Shown: positions 37,301-51,652, counted from the stretch's first letter. The stretch is 64,000 nt of DNA from Echinococcus granulosus (GCF_000524195.1 NW_020170395.1:752718-816717), one strand, 5' to 3'. Numbers and translations: made by a program. The notes: generated from the sequence alone by a model not told the origin.

Positions 37301-40300
37301 CATTTGCAATGCCTCATAAAAAAAGCATATTTGACTAAAAAGAGTAATTTCTAGTAAATTTATGGTACTGGCTGCTTGCGTTATACAGAAGCATCATTAA
37401 ATGCATGCAGTCCCTTTCGCTCCCGAGGGAGTGACACCGATTGCTGATGTGTCCGTTGACACCTTGGTATGCAGTAAATACCTCTTTTCAACGAAGGGCG
37501 ATGTGTGTATATCGGGAATGTTTCAATACTCGATGGAATTTAAGAATAAATGGAAAAATTACAGCATCCGACTAATTTTACAGTAAACAAATCAAAACTA
37601 CTCACCTTTCTGGCACTGTGTAAAAGAGAAAATGAGAGTGAGAATCCTTTTTTCTCGACTGGGGGTTATTTTTAATAAGAAACTCTACGAAATTCCTCGT
37701 AATAGGCCCCTTGTTCCCCTTTTCCACCTCAGCCTTCCTCCTCTTAGGAAGAGCAGAAGAGATGGGAGAGGAAATGCCTTACCGGGTAGTGGATACAGAG
37801 GTATCATGGCATGGGCGTGTTGGGAGCACGCTTTCTTCTCCTCGGGGCCGATGGTGTCCATCCAACTCGCCACGAGGCTTGTACTGGCTGACTGTCTCTC
37901 GCCTAAAAGATAACTTTAAGCAATCTTGTGTTACAATCTCAAGTATTTAAGTAATAATTAGTGGAATTTCAAGTACTAAATCAATTTTTTTTGGAGAAAA
38001 TGAGATTGATGTCTTTGCAGCTAATTCATACGTTTCTGTAGGAAAAATGTCTGACCCTATGCAGTCATAAGACTAATCCACTCTGAAATGTCTGTCCCTA
38101 AGCCAATTTTATTTATTAGACCCTTTGAAGAGAACGAATAAAAGGTTATTAGGTATTGAAACAGTAAACAATGCATTTCGAGGCTGCCATTTTCTGACGA
38201 CGGAGGGTTATCAACAGACGAAACTAGGCGGCCAAGTTAACCTAAAAGGGTGGAGTATTCGCAGACGTTTGACTTTACGGCTAGAATTTGCAAGTTTGTG
38301 CAGTCTACTAAACCATTCAGAAAGGGGAAGCATGTACTCCTTGGCATTTTCTTTGAACAAAAGGGAACAAAGGGATGAAAAAGTGGGCTTATATCGAGGC
38401 TAGGAAAGATGTTAACATTATAGTATTGAGAAAATGAATGGGAACAATTGACAATTCAACAAGTTTTTGAGAGGCTTGCAATGCAACATGTTACAACTTG
38501 GCCACTGCGTTCTCCTTACACCATTAAAAGCTGACTGGTAGAATTCTTCGGGGACACAAACAGTTGCATTCCCAAGGGAAAAAAAGGAGCAAAGATTGTT
38601 TCCTTTTTTACTTTCTTGTTGCTGGTTTTTCGGCTTTTCAGTTGCGTAGGATCTAATTAAACCTTGGATGGAATAACTAACCCAGACTAATTAACCCCTA
38701 CACATACTACTCGTAATGAGGATGAGTAGGGGCTCGTGAAATCAACTCATTTAGAATCTTACACAAATATTTGAAATACGTTTATGACCGTCTTAACATT
38801 AGTTGAAAAACAAGAGAGGGACTGATTTAGCTAAACCAAATCGAATCAATTCGGTACTTTTAAAAAGGTCAAAGGTCAGCTTTTGGAAAGGTGCTTTCAT
38901 GAAGATCAGCTTTTTAATGACTTTTTGGAAAGAATGCGGTTGTTAAAAAGAGATACTACTTTTCAGTGTGCTCTATGGGCACAAAATTTTGGCTAATAAG
39001 AATTGGTCGTCTCGGTGTGGGAGGTACACATGGGAATGGCATTGAAAAGTCCCTACCCTAATGCAGCCAAACCGAACATATCACTGAAAAAATTCAATCA
39101 ACTCTTGAAGCTCGCAGTAAATTAGAGGACGATTTTAAGCGGACGACTTAAAAGTCGACTTCAAAAGTTGGATTGCGATTGACAGTTAAATTCGGCAGTG
39201 AGAAGTACAACTGCCGTCCGTACATCTCAATTGTCTATACCCTAGATGAACCTCTCAACAAGACTGTTGAATTCATAATAGTTAGTTACAAAGTTGGAAA
39301 TATCTGATAGAAGTCAAACCAGATATATCAATTTAATAGGTCATTTCTAATGTTCTATCATCAAATTTGTCAATCAGCATAACAGCTAAGGCAAGCTAGA
39401 ACCTTAAGTTTGGTGATGCTGGAAGTCATGGGCTAATTAACCACCATAAAAGACCCCTTAATAACTTTTCTTTATTGAAGTTGAATAAGTTGGAAGTCTA
39501 AACAAGTTCTCGGCAAATATGGAAACCGATACGGGTAGTGGAATGTTGCCTCCTCTTCTCACTCAGTTGTCAACAACCAAGTTACAATTATTATTGACGC
39601 CGCTGTGCGTACACACACGCACGTGCGCAGTAACAGAGGCAGTGGCAGTGGAAGCGTGGGATAGGGTGGGGAGAGGAGGAGAGAAAGGACGAGTGAGACA
39701 GGCGGTTTGATGTTGTCCTCCCCCTACATTAATCTCTCCCTTTCCCTCACCCAACCTTTGCCATTACTCTTCCGGAATGCGCAGTCCCTTTTGGCACACT
39801 GCCAAGTGCCCTGTCTCCAGGGCTTTGGAGGCATTGGTGCGATCCCTAAGTCAATTGCTTCCCGTAACTTATACGTACTACTTAGAGGGCTCTCAGTATA
39901 GCCCATTAAGGTCAGTAGTTTCGTGTTTTAGAGGATCCTGATTGTATCATCTGTGTTTCTGCCTCTCTAGCCCTCTGTAAAGTCACTCATGTACTCGAGA
40001 CATTTTCAGAAGCGGATGGATTAACATAGTTTAGTGGCTAAATCATGAAATCTTTCAGTCTACCAAGATTGGAATTTTGTGCTGTATTTAAATAAGTCTG
40101 CTAAAGGCTACCAAATTTCTAGTGCTAGGTGATTTATCGCTGAAGACGTTATGCAACGTTCATAAGACTGCGAGACTGGTGACAGAGCTCTATGTAGCGA
40201 GCAAAATTATCCCACATAACTGCGGAATAGAATGGCTTGTGATGTCTTCAAGAGTGATCCGCACTGCGACGGAACATATACGGTGTCGTTCGCTACTTCT

Positions 40301-43300
40301 TGTCGCACTCAAAAGAGTTGCAAACAACCGCCATATCTGTTAATACGTGGACACATTTACACCAAACTTTTCGGCCATCTCTGCTACACTTGGTCTGCAT
40401 CATGTTTAGTGACTGAGGTCGTCGGTAAGTATCTCACATTTCAAATGATGGATAGCTAGCAAAATCAAAAGTCCGATTTTTATTTATGCTGTAAAAACCA
40501 GTTATAGTATTACTCTCAACATAAAATTACCAGAGGGATAAGAGGAATATAAGCAGAGTTTTTGCTACTTAAATAAGCTAAGTAGCACAAAAACCAAGAC
40601 AAAAAAGTAAATAAAGCAGGAACGCATCACAGACTAAAGCAGGACCTATCCAGAAGTATGAGAGATTTTTAAGGTCTGGGGTAACTTATATTCAGCTATT
40701 CGTATGATTGGGCACATCACCAAACAACATGGGCAACTCTCGAGCTGCCACAGCAGTCCGTTCAGACATGTGGCTGATATTGAAAATAGAAATGTCTAAG
40801 ACAGGTGATATGTCCAGAAAGGTTAAATAATTCATCCACTCTCTCTCATTGTAATGCTAATTTCGAGAAAAAAAGCAGACTGTGTACGAAGTGAGCAACC
40901 AGAGCCTTTTGGGAGGGGGATAAACAAGTTGTAGCTTTTTATGGGGATGTATTGGCAACATCAGAGGCGATGGCACTCTGGCTAAACAACCCCGCAGAGA
41001 CCGTCGGCTAAGCAGTAAACTCTTGTAAAAAATTTGGGTTAATTTTGATTTGATGCAATAACCACCAATCTTCAATTTAAAGGAGAGTAAGAGACTTTTT
41101 TCGAAATCTTTTGCGAAAATAAATAACTTCTACACTGTAACGCGGGTTTTGACTGAGAAAAAGTGTGTAACAACGAGTCTAGAAGCAAAATCGCCCTGCC
41201 TTGTTGCTACTTCTGTTCAGAGAGCAGCGCTGAGGGCAAATGCAACATCCTTGGCAAAAAACTAAAAGGAACATGGCCTGGCCTTCTAACGGAGTTGATT
41301 AAGGTGGGACCATTTTCACTAATTTCTAGGTAAAAATAGCATGCTTTTGATGGTAAATGAGCCTTGGAACCGACCCAATAGAGGCCAACAAAGCTTCAGT
41401 ACCCTCCTATCAACAGTGTTCACTTCTTTGAGCACTAGCAATTTTTATGGTTAATTTAAAACAGACGAGGATCAAAGAGTGGCTATGTGGCGGGATTAAG
41501 AGGCGCTCCTGTGATATGCAAGTGCTCGAGTGCGACCCCTACACAGACTGCACACCTGACCGCTTTGTTGTGAGATAACACGAATCGTCGGTGGAGTCCC
41601 CCAGTCGAATAGACAGAGACTTGGCTAGAGGACCAAAAGTAGAATAAGGTGATCCAAAGAACAGGAATTTATTTACAGTTAGGAGAGCTCAGATCGCTAC
41701 GGTAAATCAGCGACGGTGATAAAAGCCGAAACCACTGGTGGTGTTGTTTGAGTACAAGCAAATGTATCCGAGGGAAACCTGAATGTAGGCATCAAGGTGT
41801 CGCCATTTTTCAAACTAAAAGCCAAGCTGACATCAAAGACTTTCCTGATTATCGGCTGGGCTGCTCTACACAAGGGTTGCTGGGTAATAGCTCAGAAATT
41901 TATGAATTCTTCCTTTAATCCTACTCTGTTTTCACAAATTCCAACATCCGTTGTTCGAAGAAAAACTTCTTGGAATTTCCGTGGGACTCGCAGTGAGTCC
42001 GTCAATTTTATGAATAAAAACACGAAGACCCAGAACCCAGAGATGGTGTTTCCGTTGGATGATGATGGAATATGGTCCATATTTGAGACCAACTCGAGTA
42101 AGGTGCTTAGCGGTATTTCTTCCCCTCGACAACGTCTCGTGATAAGCAATATTGATAAGACTTGAGAAAATGAGTTAACTCAAGAGCAGCACAATCAGCT
42201 CCGCAGCTATTATTTTTCTTAAGATGAAAGTAGTCGCAAAAAATCCTTCCATGCATTCAAATAGGTGGTTTTACTAGAGACTCCTCCCGATGATGACTAG
42301 GTTTAGAACTAAATATGCGGATTTCCCACCGCTCCTGTCAACGTTTACTAGCAAATATTTGGAAGGTTATCGAAGTTCGTTTTGGAAAAACCGCTTTGAG
42401 GCCTTCAAGCCTGGACAGATGAATAGAACTGCGAGCACTTTTATAACACGAGATATGACTATAGGTAGGCAATTTTGCAATGAAAATGTCATATCTTTTC
42501 AACGCCATACCTGTAAACTTCAGAAAATGGTAGAACATTAAAAACGGTTTACAAAGACAAAAAAACCATAAATTCATTCCCAATAATATTCATCATTCGC
42601 CCCTCGATTGAGTCCTTTGGAAAAACCATAGGCCAGAATCTGCAGCTGCCACTGCAGTTTTAGAAATGCTTCAAGAAAATCCTTAACTAAATAGCTCTGA
42701 GTGGATACCCTTAAAGGAAGAAAGAAGATCGCGCCCGGTTCGCTGCCCATTCGATGGTCGTGATAGCTGTCGACGGTTCGAATGAACGCTGGGGAGTGGT
42801 GTCCGCTGCTCAACCTTTATAAGGCGACTTCCAACCGTGTTTGTGAAACCTCTGCGGTGTAGACGACGATTATGCAGGAAGCATCCTGAATAGAGCTTGA
42901 TAGATTCGAGTGATCTAAAATCGCTCTAACACAATCCACATGTAAATTGCAATGCTATGGAGTTACTACAAAGTTCCTGTGAATCCCCCACATTTCTATC
43001 CGGTGGAACAGTAGCCCGAGAACGAGAAGCTGCCTAGAGCTGACGCTTCAAGTGTTGCAATGATTCGATGATGGTAGTAGTCAGGACTGTTCTCAACCAT
43101 CCTCAATAACTTGAGCGAATACCAGTGCTGTTCGACCACATTTTAACCACCTTCGATGGAAGGATAGGTGCTGACGTCAAAATGGCACTGCCCTCCACCC
43201 TTTCCTTCAGCACTAACCATCTGGAATAACCATAGTGCAAGGACGCCCAAGGACAGCCTACATTTAAATCGTGGTGTCGCTAGTTTTCCTGCTGATGTAA

Positions 43301-43777
43301 AAAAGATGAGGAGAACAAAACCACCTCACTCACAAAAAGCAATTCCGGGCCGATGGTGATTCTGAAAATCAGAGCTCGACACTAGCGCCACTTGATTGGT
43401 GTAGTCCAAAGTCCACTTTAGTGAGGGAGCTAATGCATCCTTTGAAATTGCGCTTTTAAACGTTCCAAACCAAGTTGCTTTGCTCTAATGATCCAATACC
43501 CTCCCACGACCCTACAAACAGCCCAGATGGCAAGTTACGGGAATGCAAGGCTGTAATTAAAGTAGTATACTGGATCAGTGTGGAGGGCAATGCATGATGA
43601 CATGAAAGCAGAGGGGGCGAGAGAGGGAGGTGAGTAGGAAACTGGTTGCTGTGAAACAAAAAAGGGAAACAAGAAATCAAAAAAGTTAAATTAAATGCAT
43701 CGCTTTTGAAGAATATTATGGCAGCGTCGGTGTCAGCGTCAGGCGAAATGCGGTGCAGGAGTGGGGCGGAGGGGCCC
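34369..43777. other. 9.4 kb between the convergent syntaxin-1 and FEZ genes
   Basis: The first ~800 bases are the syntaxin-1 3' UTR, with a pyrimidine-rich segment (34840-35110) and AATAAA at 35168-35173. The rest is AT-rich with no protein family recognised. Open frames of 60-122 codons occur (for example 41797-42165 and 42290-42541, plus strand) but lack motifs or splice context. Simple repeats include (AT)n near 34680 and (GGT)7 at 37011-37031. The FEZ 3' UTR must occupy part of the right end. Confidence 0.5.
37011..37031 (+). repeat. (GGT)7 microsatellite
   Basis: Seven perfect GGT units in intergenic sequence. A potential polymorphic marker; no functional context seen. Confidence 0.95.
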
Positions 43778-46700
43778 TCAAATGACCAACTTCGGCAGCA
43801 TCGACTTCTCACTGGGTGCGTACACTAAAAGAGGAGGGAAAAATTCACTTACTCTACTGATCTACTTGGGTGGCAAAATTCACCAGCAAGGTTTGTGCGG
43901 AGGCGATTAGGTAAGGTACGATCGTTGTGGGAATTTCGTGTTTAAACAAATCCCACCAAAAAACTTGAGTTAAGAGTAAAAGAAGCGCAAGAGCACAACC
44001 CAGAGGAATGAAAGAGGGTTCGCAATGTGTTTGTGAGATGTTGTTATTGTGCACAACACAGCTAGTCAGGCCAGAAGCGGAGCATATTCCGTAAGAAGTG
44101 AGAAAACGTGACGTTTATCATAGGACTAATCTTACCTTTGCTACTCCGTTGCCTAAATTAGAAATAATAGTTTCGAAAACTTCATTTACTAGTAGGTTGC
44201 GTCTTTTCATCAGGCATTAAACGGACAATTTCAGTTATAAGTAAGTCGACATGAATCTGAAGGAGCAGGATGAGGTTACTGGGGTTTCGATTGCAGTAAC
44301 GCAAGCAGGAGAAACACACACTACATAGCCGTTGAGTGGGACGTTTCAATGTCAGATAATTCTTACCACCACCAGAGTGAACCAAACCAAAGTTCTTGAA
44401 ATTCATCCATGGATAAGACGCATCGCATTCCCAGAACGCGTTTCAACACGCACAAGGAATGTGCTCGAATACACCCTCCGAAAGCGTCTATGCTTTATTT
44501 AAAAACGAGCTCCGTTGCAGAACCAGAGCGTTGCAAAGAGCTCCAAATGTCAACGAGAAGACAACTAGGGAACGCACATTGTGACGAATCAGTAAAAAGA
44601 TGACTCAATTGCTAAAAAGAACAAGCTAGGCAGGAGTTATGAGCTAAGGCAACAACGAACTGAAAGCAACTGCTGTGAAAGAGAATGGATCCACCTCAAA
44701 AAATTGCATGAACGGTTTCGCGGCGTCGCCTAAGTTATATAAAGCCTAAAAGTGCGGAGTATAGAGTTACGCAACTTCATCGTCTCCTGCGTGTCAACCT
44801 TCGAAACCTATTTAGCACAAAAATAAGCGTAGTATTAAGACGGCCACATTGCATCTCTATTAGTAATTCGGACATACAAAAGCGCTATCAACTACAGTGA
44901 CTACTGCATGAGATCCAAACACCCGCCCCTTAACAGAGGACACAGGGAACTAAAACGCGCCAACTGAAGGAAACACCAAAGAATAAAGAAGGTGCGAATT
45001 TAGCCAATAGAAAGCCAAATTAGGCGTACAGAAAGTGACACTGATCAAATTGGAGTTGATCACCTCTAAACTGCAGGCAGCAGATTTTGACTAGAACACT
45101 TAACAATTTCTTGCGAGAAAAAGCATTTAATTAAGCATAAAGATATGTGATTTCGTTACCATCTTCCTCCTATTCGAATTCTGAGTCCTTCAGCACCTCT
45201 GATAATGGCTCAGGCACAAGCCTGCAAACCTTCTGTATGGAAATCTAATCGGGTAGAAAGCAAAACTGGATGCACAAAGTACGTCTGAAGTGACATTATC
45301 AACTCTAGCAGCTTTGTAAGCTCTGATCGTCATGTCCACAACAGTGTAAAAGCAGCATAGGAAAAAGGATGCAAACAATTAGTCGCCAACATTGGGCAGT
45401 GGTGACAAGTCAGAACAGCAGTCGCTCGACCAAATACAGCACAATCAACACCACTTATCCACTCTCGATAGATTTAGTCTCCACAGAATATTACACCCCT
45501 CAGATCGGAGCGTTTGCCCACTTCTTACAAGAACGAGGAGTCACATTCACCTCAACAATGCGTAAAAAGGCCATTTGCCACATATTCATCACCTCCTGCC
45601 ACGGAAGTAACAAATAAGCTCTACTTCTAGTGTAGCAGAACAGCGCCACCAGTAACAGATAAGATGTATCCCTACTACTTGACTATTCATTGCACCGATA
45701 TTAAATCAATTTCAGGCAATCCAATGGACAAAACACTGAAGAAACAAGGTAGCCACTAATCAGCCATCGATATTATCGGATGGAGATGAGCGGATACAGC
45801 ATACAAACATGTTTGAATACTACTAAAATATTTAAAGTGCTTCTCCGCCAGGAAAGCGCTTAATATACTGCACCTACTCCAGAATAGTAGACATTAAACT
45901 TAATGACACAAAAGATATTTAGGTGAAAACGTACCATTGAGGATATAGTCAGTGAGGAGAGGCGTAAGATTTGGATTATTGGTGAGCATACAGAAGAGGA
46001 ACTCGTTGAAGAGCTCCAAATGACCCACCGCCGGCCCGGTACATGCACCCCCGTAGCCCGATGACCGGTGGTAGGGAATCTTGGTGCTCAGAAACTGAAG
46101 GCCAAAGCAGGACAAACACAATTATACAGGCCAATAGAACTAATGCGACGACTAAGGATGCCAGAAAAGTAGAAAAGACAAAGCATCCTACGTAAGAAAT
46201 ACAGGAAATGACATCTAGATTAATACTGCATGATGCTTGCTTGGATAATTCACATAACCTTTAAAAATGTGGGAGAAAACATGATAGAGCTTATACGCTG
46301 TGGGAGGGCTAATCCTTGGGTTATCACTTTTCATTACTAAGATCGTAAAAACTAAGTCGATACTCCCAACTTCTCTAACAAACTCCTCATAATCGAGACG
46401 CCAAAACTAGCGCTGCAACACAGGATAATCGTGCTCCATGAAATGTAAGGGCCATTAATTCAAAGCAAAAGCACTAAGATAAGTACACTAAGGCAGGAGA
46501 GGATCTGGAATCGCAAGTACCTTCTCAGCAAAAACGCCGACTTTACGCCTATGGATTGATCATTTTATTTCCAATACTAAGACGTTTCCTCCTATTGTAG
46601 AACTGTAGCCGAAATATCTCACCTTCAAGTCCTCCTGAAAGTTTCTTTTGCCCCTAGCAGTAGAGGTAGTAGACGTGAACCAAATCTGACGGTGACGAGG

Positions 46701-49700
46701 CGAATGGCCCACAGACGAAGCGCTGTTGGTCGGAGCACCGGTAGTGGGCGTGGTGGCGGTGGAGTTCGTCTCGCTGCGCACCGACCACTCCTCATCATCA
46801 TCTTCGTCCACTGCTCCCGCCTCACCATCGGGAGCCAACTCAAGGTTAGAGTTTGAGACGCACATTTTACCTCCACCACCAGATGTCGCCTCCACGGCGA
46901 TGTCACGTGAATCAATGGGCTGCGTGCGGACGCGAAGGCGGCGGTGGTAGTGATCTTCACCGTCACTGCTGTCATCGGTGAGGTATCGGTGTCGACGACC
47001 GCGGTGATGCCATGTAGATCGAGCCTTTTCCAGACTGCGACCCATGCGACGCCATCGGCGACGGACTGCAAACGCGGCGTTGGCAAGAATCACTTTTGCC
47101 GTTGCGGCTGAACTAGCGCCTGAACAAAGGGAGGACAGGAGAGAAGGTAAGTCTTATTACCCTTGAGATATTTAAAACAGACAAAAGCACTTAAAAACAG
47201 TCTACTTGGAGATTCTAAGTTCATGCAACCCCTAAAATTCAATTAGTTTTTTGTCAAGTGATTAGATGAGCCAGCGATTTCAAATTTTGTAGTAAGTCTA
47301 TCTCAACAGAACAAAGACAGACCTTGTCACCTTTGATACGCTTACGGCAGATGCGAGTTGCCTCAAGTTCTAGAATCAAACTTTCCTTCGCCGATTTATC
47401 AAGAGAACTAAGGCTTGAGACTAGCAGTTTAAAATGTCACGGGAAATGAGTTAACTAAACTGCCACCTGAACGGGAAGGGAAGGAATGGATTTCACGGCC
47501 CCTGGTGTGTCTAGAGCTAAAAGGCGCTTTTGGAGAAAGCCAAATTGGAAGATTTTGAGTGAATACGACCCTCAAACTCCAATTAACCCCTACATCAATT
47601 AGCTGCATGAAGGAGGAACCAAGCATAGCATTTGAGGGTAGGATAAGAGAAAAAGAGGATTTTGCGTCTCGTTCCCGATGCCATTTAGATCACACTTTGA
47701 GAAATTCACTAATGACAAGTCTCGAAATGGCAAATTAAAAAAGGAATAGGCAATCTGCTGGAGTTCATTTAAACAGCTTGGATAAGTGCGAAAGTGGTAG
47801 AGAAATACGCAGAATAACAGATGTAACCCTAGTCTTATGTCCATGCAGACCATATAGGGGAGATGATAACTGAATTCATTAAAGTCTGGTAATTGCCGCA
47901 TCTTGAATGAAATTAAAGACACGATGCTCCGACAAAAGCTGTGATCGAAAAATCTCTCAAGACACTGTGGGGCTTGATAGGAGTCGGGATTGTAATGCAA
48001 AGATTTTATGGCGTAAATTTATGGCGATGCCGTGAGAGACAAAGCGAAGTGATAATGTAAATTCTGACAGTGATTGACAAAGCCGAAATAAACAGTCTCA
48101 ATTTACCAATCTCTCTACAGAATGAAAGTCACATCACTGAACTAATGACAAAAAAACACTAGAAGCAGTTCTGACCTCACGAATAATCTTCATCTCGGTT
48201 ATTTTAGCTGAATAAGCTGTGAACGATCGAAAAACAGAAGTAGTTTTAGTGATGGATAGGAAATATGCTTTGCGAAGGGATGATAGGGTTTTACACCTAA
48301 TTTCGGATAAAGTTAAGACGAATTGACATCTAAGTGGATTATTTGCCAATGATTAAGAAAAGCAGCAAAAGTTTCGTTCAGCAAGTTGAACGAGTGGAGA
48401 ACCAGCATAGAAATGTGGAAGTTGATAAGAAATACAATTCTGTGTTTCCAGTAGTGATAAAGCTACCATTAGTCAGGTTTCACTTCACTTTCAGTTTCTA
48501 AACGAAAGTCTCAAATAACTCATGTTTGTACAACCGAGCGAAGGGTGCGATTCATGCGGCTGCAAGGTCACTTATTTCTTAGCAGAAACTTACTCAGATT
48601 TTGACGTTATAAAGGGATTTGAGAGGTGGCACAAGACAAAAGTGCCAGCTGTTAGGAAAAAAATAAGTACCCATAACTAATCGTTTCGCCTGTCAACGAT
48701 GGTATGCTTCATGTATTGTTATAGCAGAAAAGTGCCAAGATTTAGGCGTTCGGGGGACTTTTTATAAGCAATTCGCGACAGAAGTGCTAGCCTTCGAAAA
48801 GCACATAGGTCGAATGCCGGTAAACTATTCAAGTGAGCCCGGATAAAATGCAACCATTTATTCATAAGGCGACCCTCAAACGATATGACAAAGCTAAACC
48901 GCTAACACAGGCACTGTAAGCTGATACACTTCAAGCAATTAAAGTACCCTTCCCACATTTAAAAACGTTAATTTGCCTAAAATTAGTCCATTTCACGAAA
49001 GAACAGTTGAGACTGCTAATGTGATCATGGTGAATTAAATTTAAGAAAAAAAAAACAATTCGATATAGACTAAAAAGAAGGCTCAAAGGCAATGCAAAAG
49101 ACACTTGAAAACTACAAAAGTAACTCCAGACAAAGTAATCAGTGACGCCAAAATGAATGACCACAACTGATCAATCCTCCCACTACCATTAAACGACATT
49201 TAACAGCTAAGTTAACTATAACAAACGCGATAAACATCATTTTTAAACAAATTTGCTAGGGAGTCGTACCTCCAAACAACCCACGACTCCTTTCCTCCAT
49301 CTGATTCTCAGCATCGTCATGCTTATCGTGGTCTGCACCATGGACCATATCGCCGCCGCCATTCCCCACAACCGCCGCAGCATTGCAAATGGCCCACTCG
49401 TCCATGCGATTCTGTACCTCGTGGAGGCGCGTGAAAAAGATATCCTTCACCTCCTGCTCGTACTCCAACTCCTCACGGAAAGCCAGCTCCTGCACGAGGC
49501 ACGCCGAGTAGTGCCGAATGCAGATATCTAACTCATCAACCAAAGCGTTCAGTTGAGCGATGGACATCTGCTCCAATACTAAATTTCGAAGAGTATATTG
49601 AGTTGAATTGACTTTCAAAAGCAAACTGAGTTTTCTAACAATTTGTTGAACAAGGTATGAGTTGGGATAAGCGTTTCAAATATCATGGAAATTTAAATGA

Positions 49701-50519
49701 CACTTTAATGAGAAGAGAGACGGTAAATGAACAAAGAGCATCGAATGCTTCAAGTTAATGCGATATACCAGACAAAACTAGCTCCTTCATTAGTTCGTCC
49801 GACGAACTGGGGACCAAGACCACAAGTTCTTATCATAGGAATACACAGGAGTATTAAGGAAAGAAGGTACCTTAAAACTCCCGATTTATTAAAAAAAGAA
49901 CTCTGAAACTGATTCCGAAACAAACGTTGAACCATTACAACTTCTATAATGAACTAGGAAATGGAATTAACAGTTTCAAATACCAAAGAAACTTGCTAGA
50001 GCTGCGGGATAGAAGGGACGATTTTTACTGTCATCCATGTACAGTTTCACAAGAGAGGTAAAATTGATAGCAAACCTGACAATGGCTTCCAGACGTAAGT
50101 GGCACGGAACTCAGCATTCGCTTGGGGATCGCAGAGCTCCAGATCCAGCTCTACCGCCTCACCGACCATCAATCGGTCGATCTCCTCAATTATCTCGTCC
50201 GCCGTTTGGATGTGATCGTCAGGCAGCTGAGAGGTGATGATAGAGTGGTGATCGAGGGCTCTGGTCAGTTCCTCGTCCAAGTCCAGCACATCCAGATCAT
50301 CTGGGCAGCCGTTGGAGGAGGGAGCAGCAATGGCAGGGAGGTTGAGAGATTCGATAAATTTGGAGAAGGTGAAGGAGGAATAATAGTCAAGGTGAGTGGT
50401 GAGGAGATCCTTGCTGGTCAATGCATCCCAAGTCTCGCGCTGAGGTGTGATAAGAGTGAGGCCGAAGAACGTCTTACCTTTAGGCTAATTTTGGGGAATT
50501 TCGGATTGGAGTCCAGCAT
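43778..50519 (-). CDS. FEZ1: FEZ/UNC-76 kinesin adaptor
   Basis: Fasciculation and elongation protein zeta, a kinesin-1 cargo adaptor in axons. Six exons on the minus strand: 50519-50478, 50439-50076, 49578-49270, 47119-46623, 46094-45935 and 43824-43778, all in phase; 472 aa (human FEZ1 392). Diagnostic blocks are TWDALTSKD near the N-terminus (family VWDALTDN), ADEIIEEIDRLM (about 94-105; family ADQVIEEIEEMM), and a predicted coiled coil MSIAQLNALVDEL ... EELEYEQEVKDIFFTRLHEVQNR (about 140-195). Next come FLSTKIPYHRSSG and NPNLTPLLTDYILN near the end (family TLLTDYILK). Exon 4 carries an extra Arg-rich, acidic and Ser/Thr-rich region (residues 239-404), which explains the greater length. 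The first intron is only 38 bases. The ATG at 50519 is overlapped by an upstream frame starting at 50536. The last exon is short (VYAPSEKSMLPKLVI) and rests on phase plus a strong acceptor. Confidence 0.92.
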
Positions 50520-50536
50520 TCCCACTTTATTGGCAT
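50480..50536 (-). promoter_or_regulatory. Upstream open reading frame overlapping the FEZ start
   Basis: An ATG 17 bases upstream of the FEZ ATG opens an 18-codon frame in another phase. It ends in TAA just before the first exon's splice donor, so it overlaps the true start. If the leader begins at the acceptor-like site ending at 50550, this upstream ATG is the first in the mRNA. It would be expected to reduce translation of FEZ. Confidence 0.45.
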
Positions 50537-51652
50537 GCACTCAGACCTTCTGTAAAAAAGCAAAAGGCCTTCAAATCCAACGGACCAAAATTGGTAGAAT
50601 ATTATAAAAACAATAAGTGTACAAGCTTATTCGGCAGTTTTAACAGGCAATCATAGTTGGAATAGGTGGCCTCTTATTCAATATGAAGTCAACTAGAATA
50701 ATGATAGCAGGCAAGGTAAGTGGAGGATGTAATAGCTTAAAAACAAAGAGAAGCAGCAGAGGACACACCATCGAAAACAACGGGTCACCTAAGGGATATA
50801 AAAGGAATAAAGTCGCACTGAAAAGAGTTACACATTAGGTAATATTGGGAGCGACGGTGATAAGTGCGAATAATTATGAGTAAAACAAATAAAGGAATTA
50901 AATAGCACACTATTAGTACCTACTTAGCAGCAGAGACAGCACTCATCAGAACAAAAAGAGCAATAATAATATGATATACTAGATGATGCACACGAAGAAG
51001 CTGCCAAACTTTTCTTCCAAAATCGCTGCATTCTGCACTCGCGGTCTAGGAATAACGACTAACCGAACAAATCCGTACACAGCAACATACAAAAAGTGCA
51101 GGACTCCAGTGATACACTTAAACCAAAGTGAGTAAAACGAGTTTCTTCTTTTGCAAATCAAAGCACTTAAGGAGTGCAAAAAACTGCCACCAACATATAA
51201 GATTATTAAATATACTAGTATTCCCTTTCAAAACACAGGGTAGGGGTTCTAAAATTCACAAAACGCATTTTTAAGGCCAAAAAGATGTCATTTCAGTTTA
51301 GAAAACAATCACAATTGTGGGAAATGTCAAGCGGCAAAGAGTGAAGCATCTTAATCCCGTCGTATATACTTTTTCTTTTCGTTCATGTAGTACCGAAGGC
51401 TTGTTTCGTTGTATAAAAACGATAAATAATTACAAGACTTCAAAACATCTATTCGTTGTGATTAATGTTTTATATTTGCATTTTGCTATAACAAATGTTC
51501 ATAAGGCTCTTTACAATTTAGAATTTGTGTTTGAAAGCAAATTTGTTCCTTAGAAGGGTCCTAGGAGAAAAAAACTTTTGATAAGCTGCGGTTAGTTTAG
51601 TCCCACGCATTTATCGAGGCGGGTTTCACGTTAGTTTAAGGCTGTTTCTTCC
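50520..51652. other. Divergent upstream region of FEZ and the LAPTM4-like gene
   Basis: About 1.1 kb of AT-rich sequence. A strong acceptor-like site on the minus strand ends at 50550, 31 bases before the FEZ ATG. No repeat or coding sequence was recognised. Confidence 0.45.

Noticed and set aside
41797..42165. Plus-strand frame of 122 codons in the intergenic region
   Set aside because: No motif recognised; the antisense strand is open over much of the same stretch, which argues for chance.
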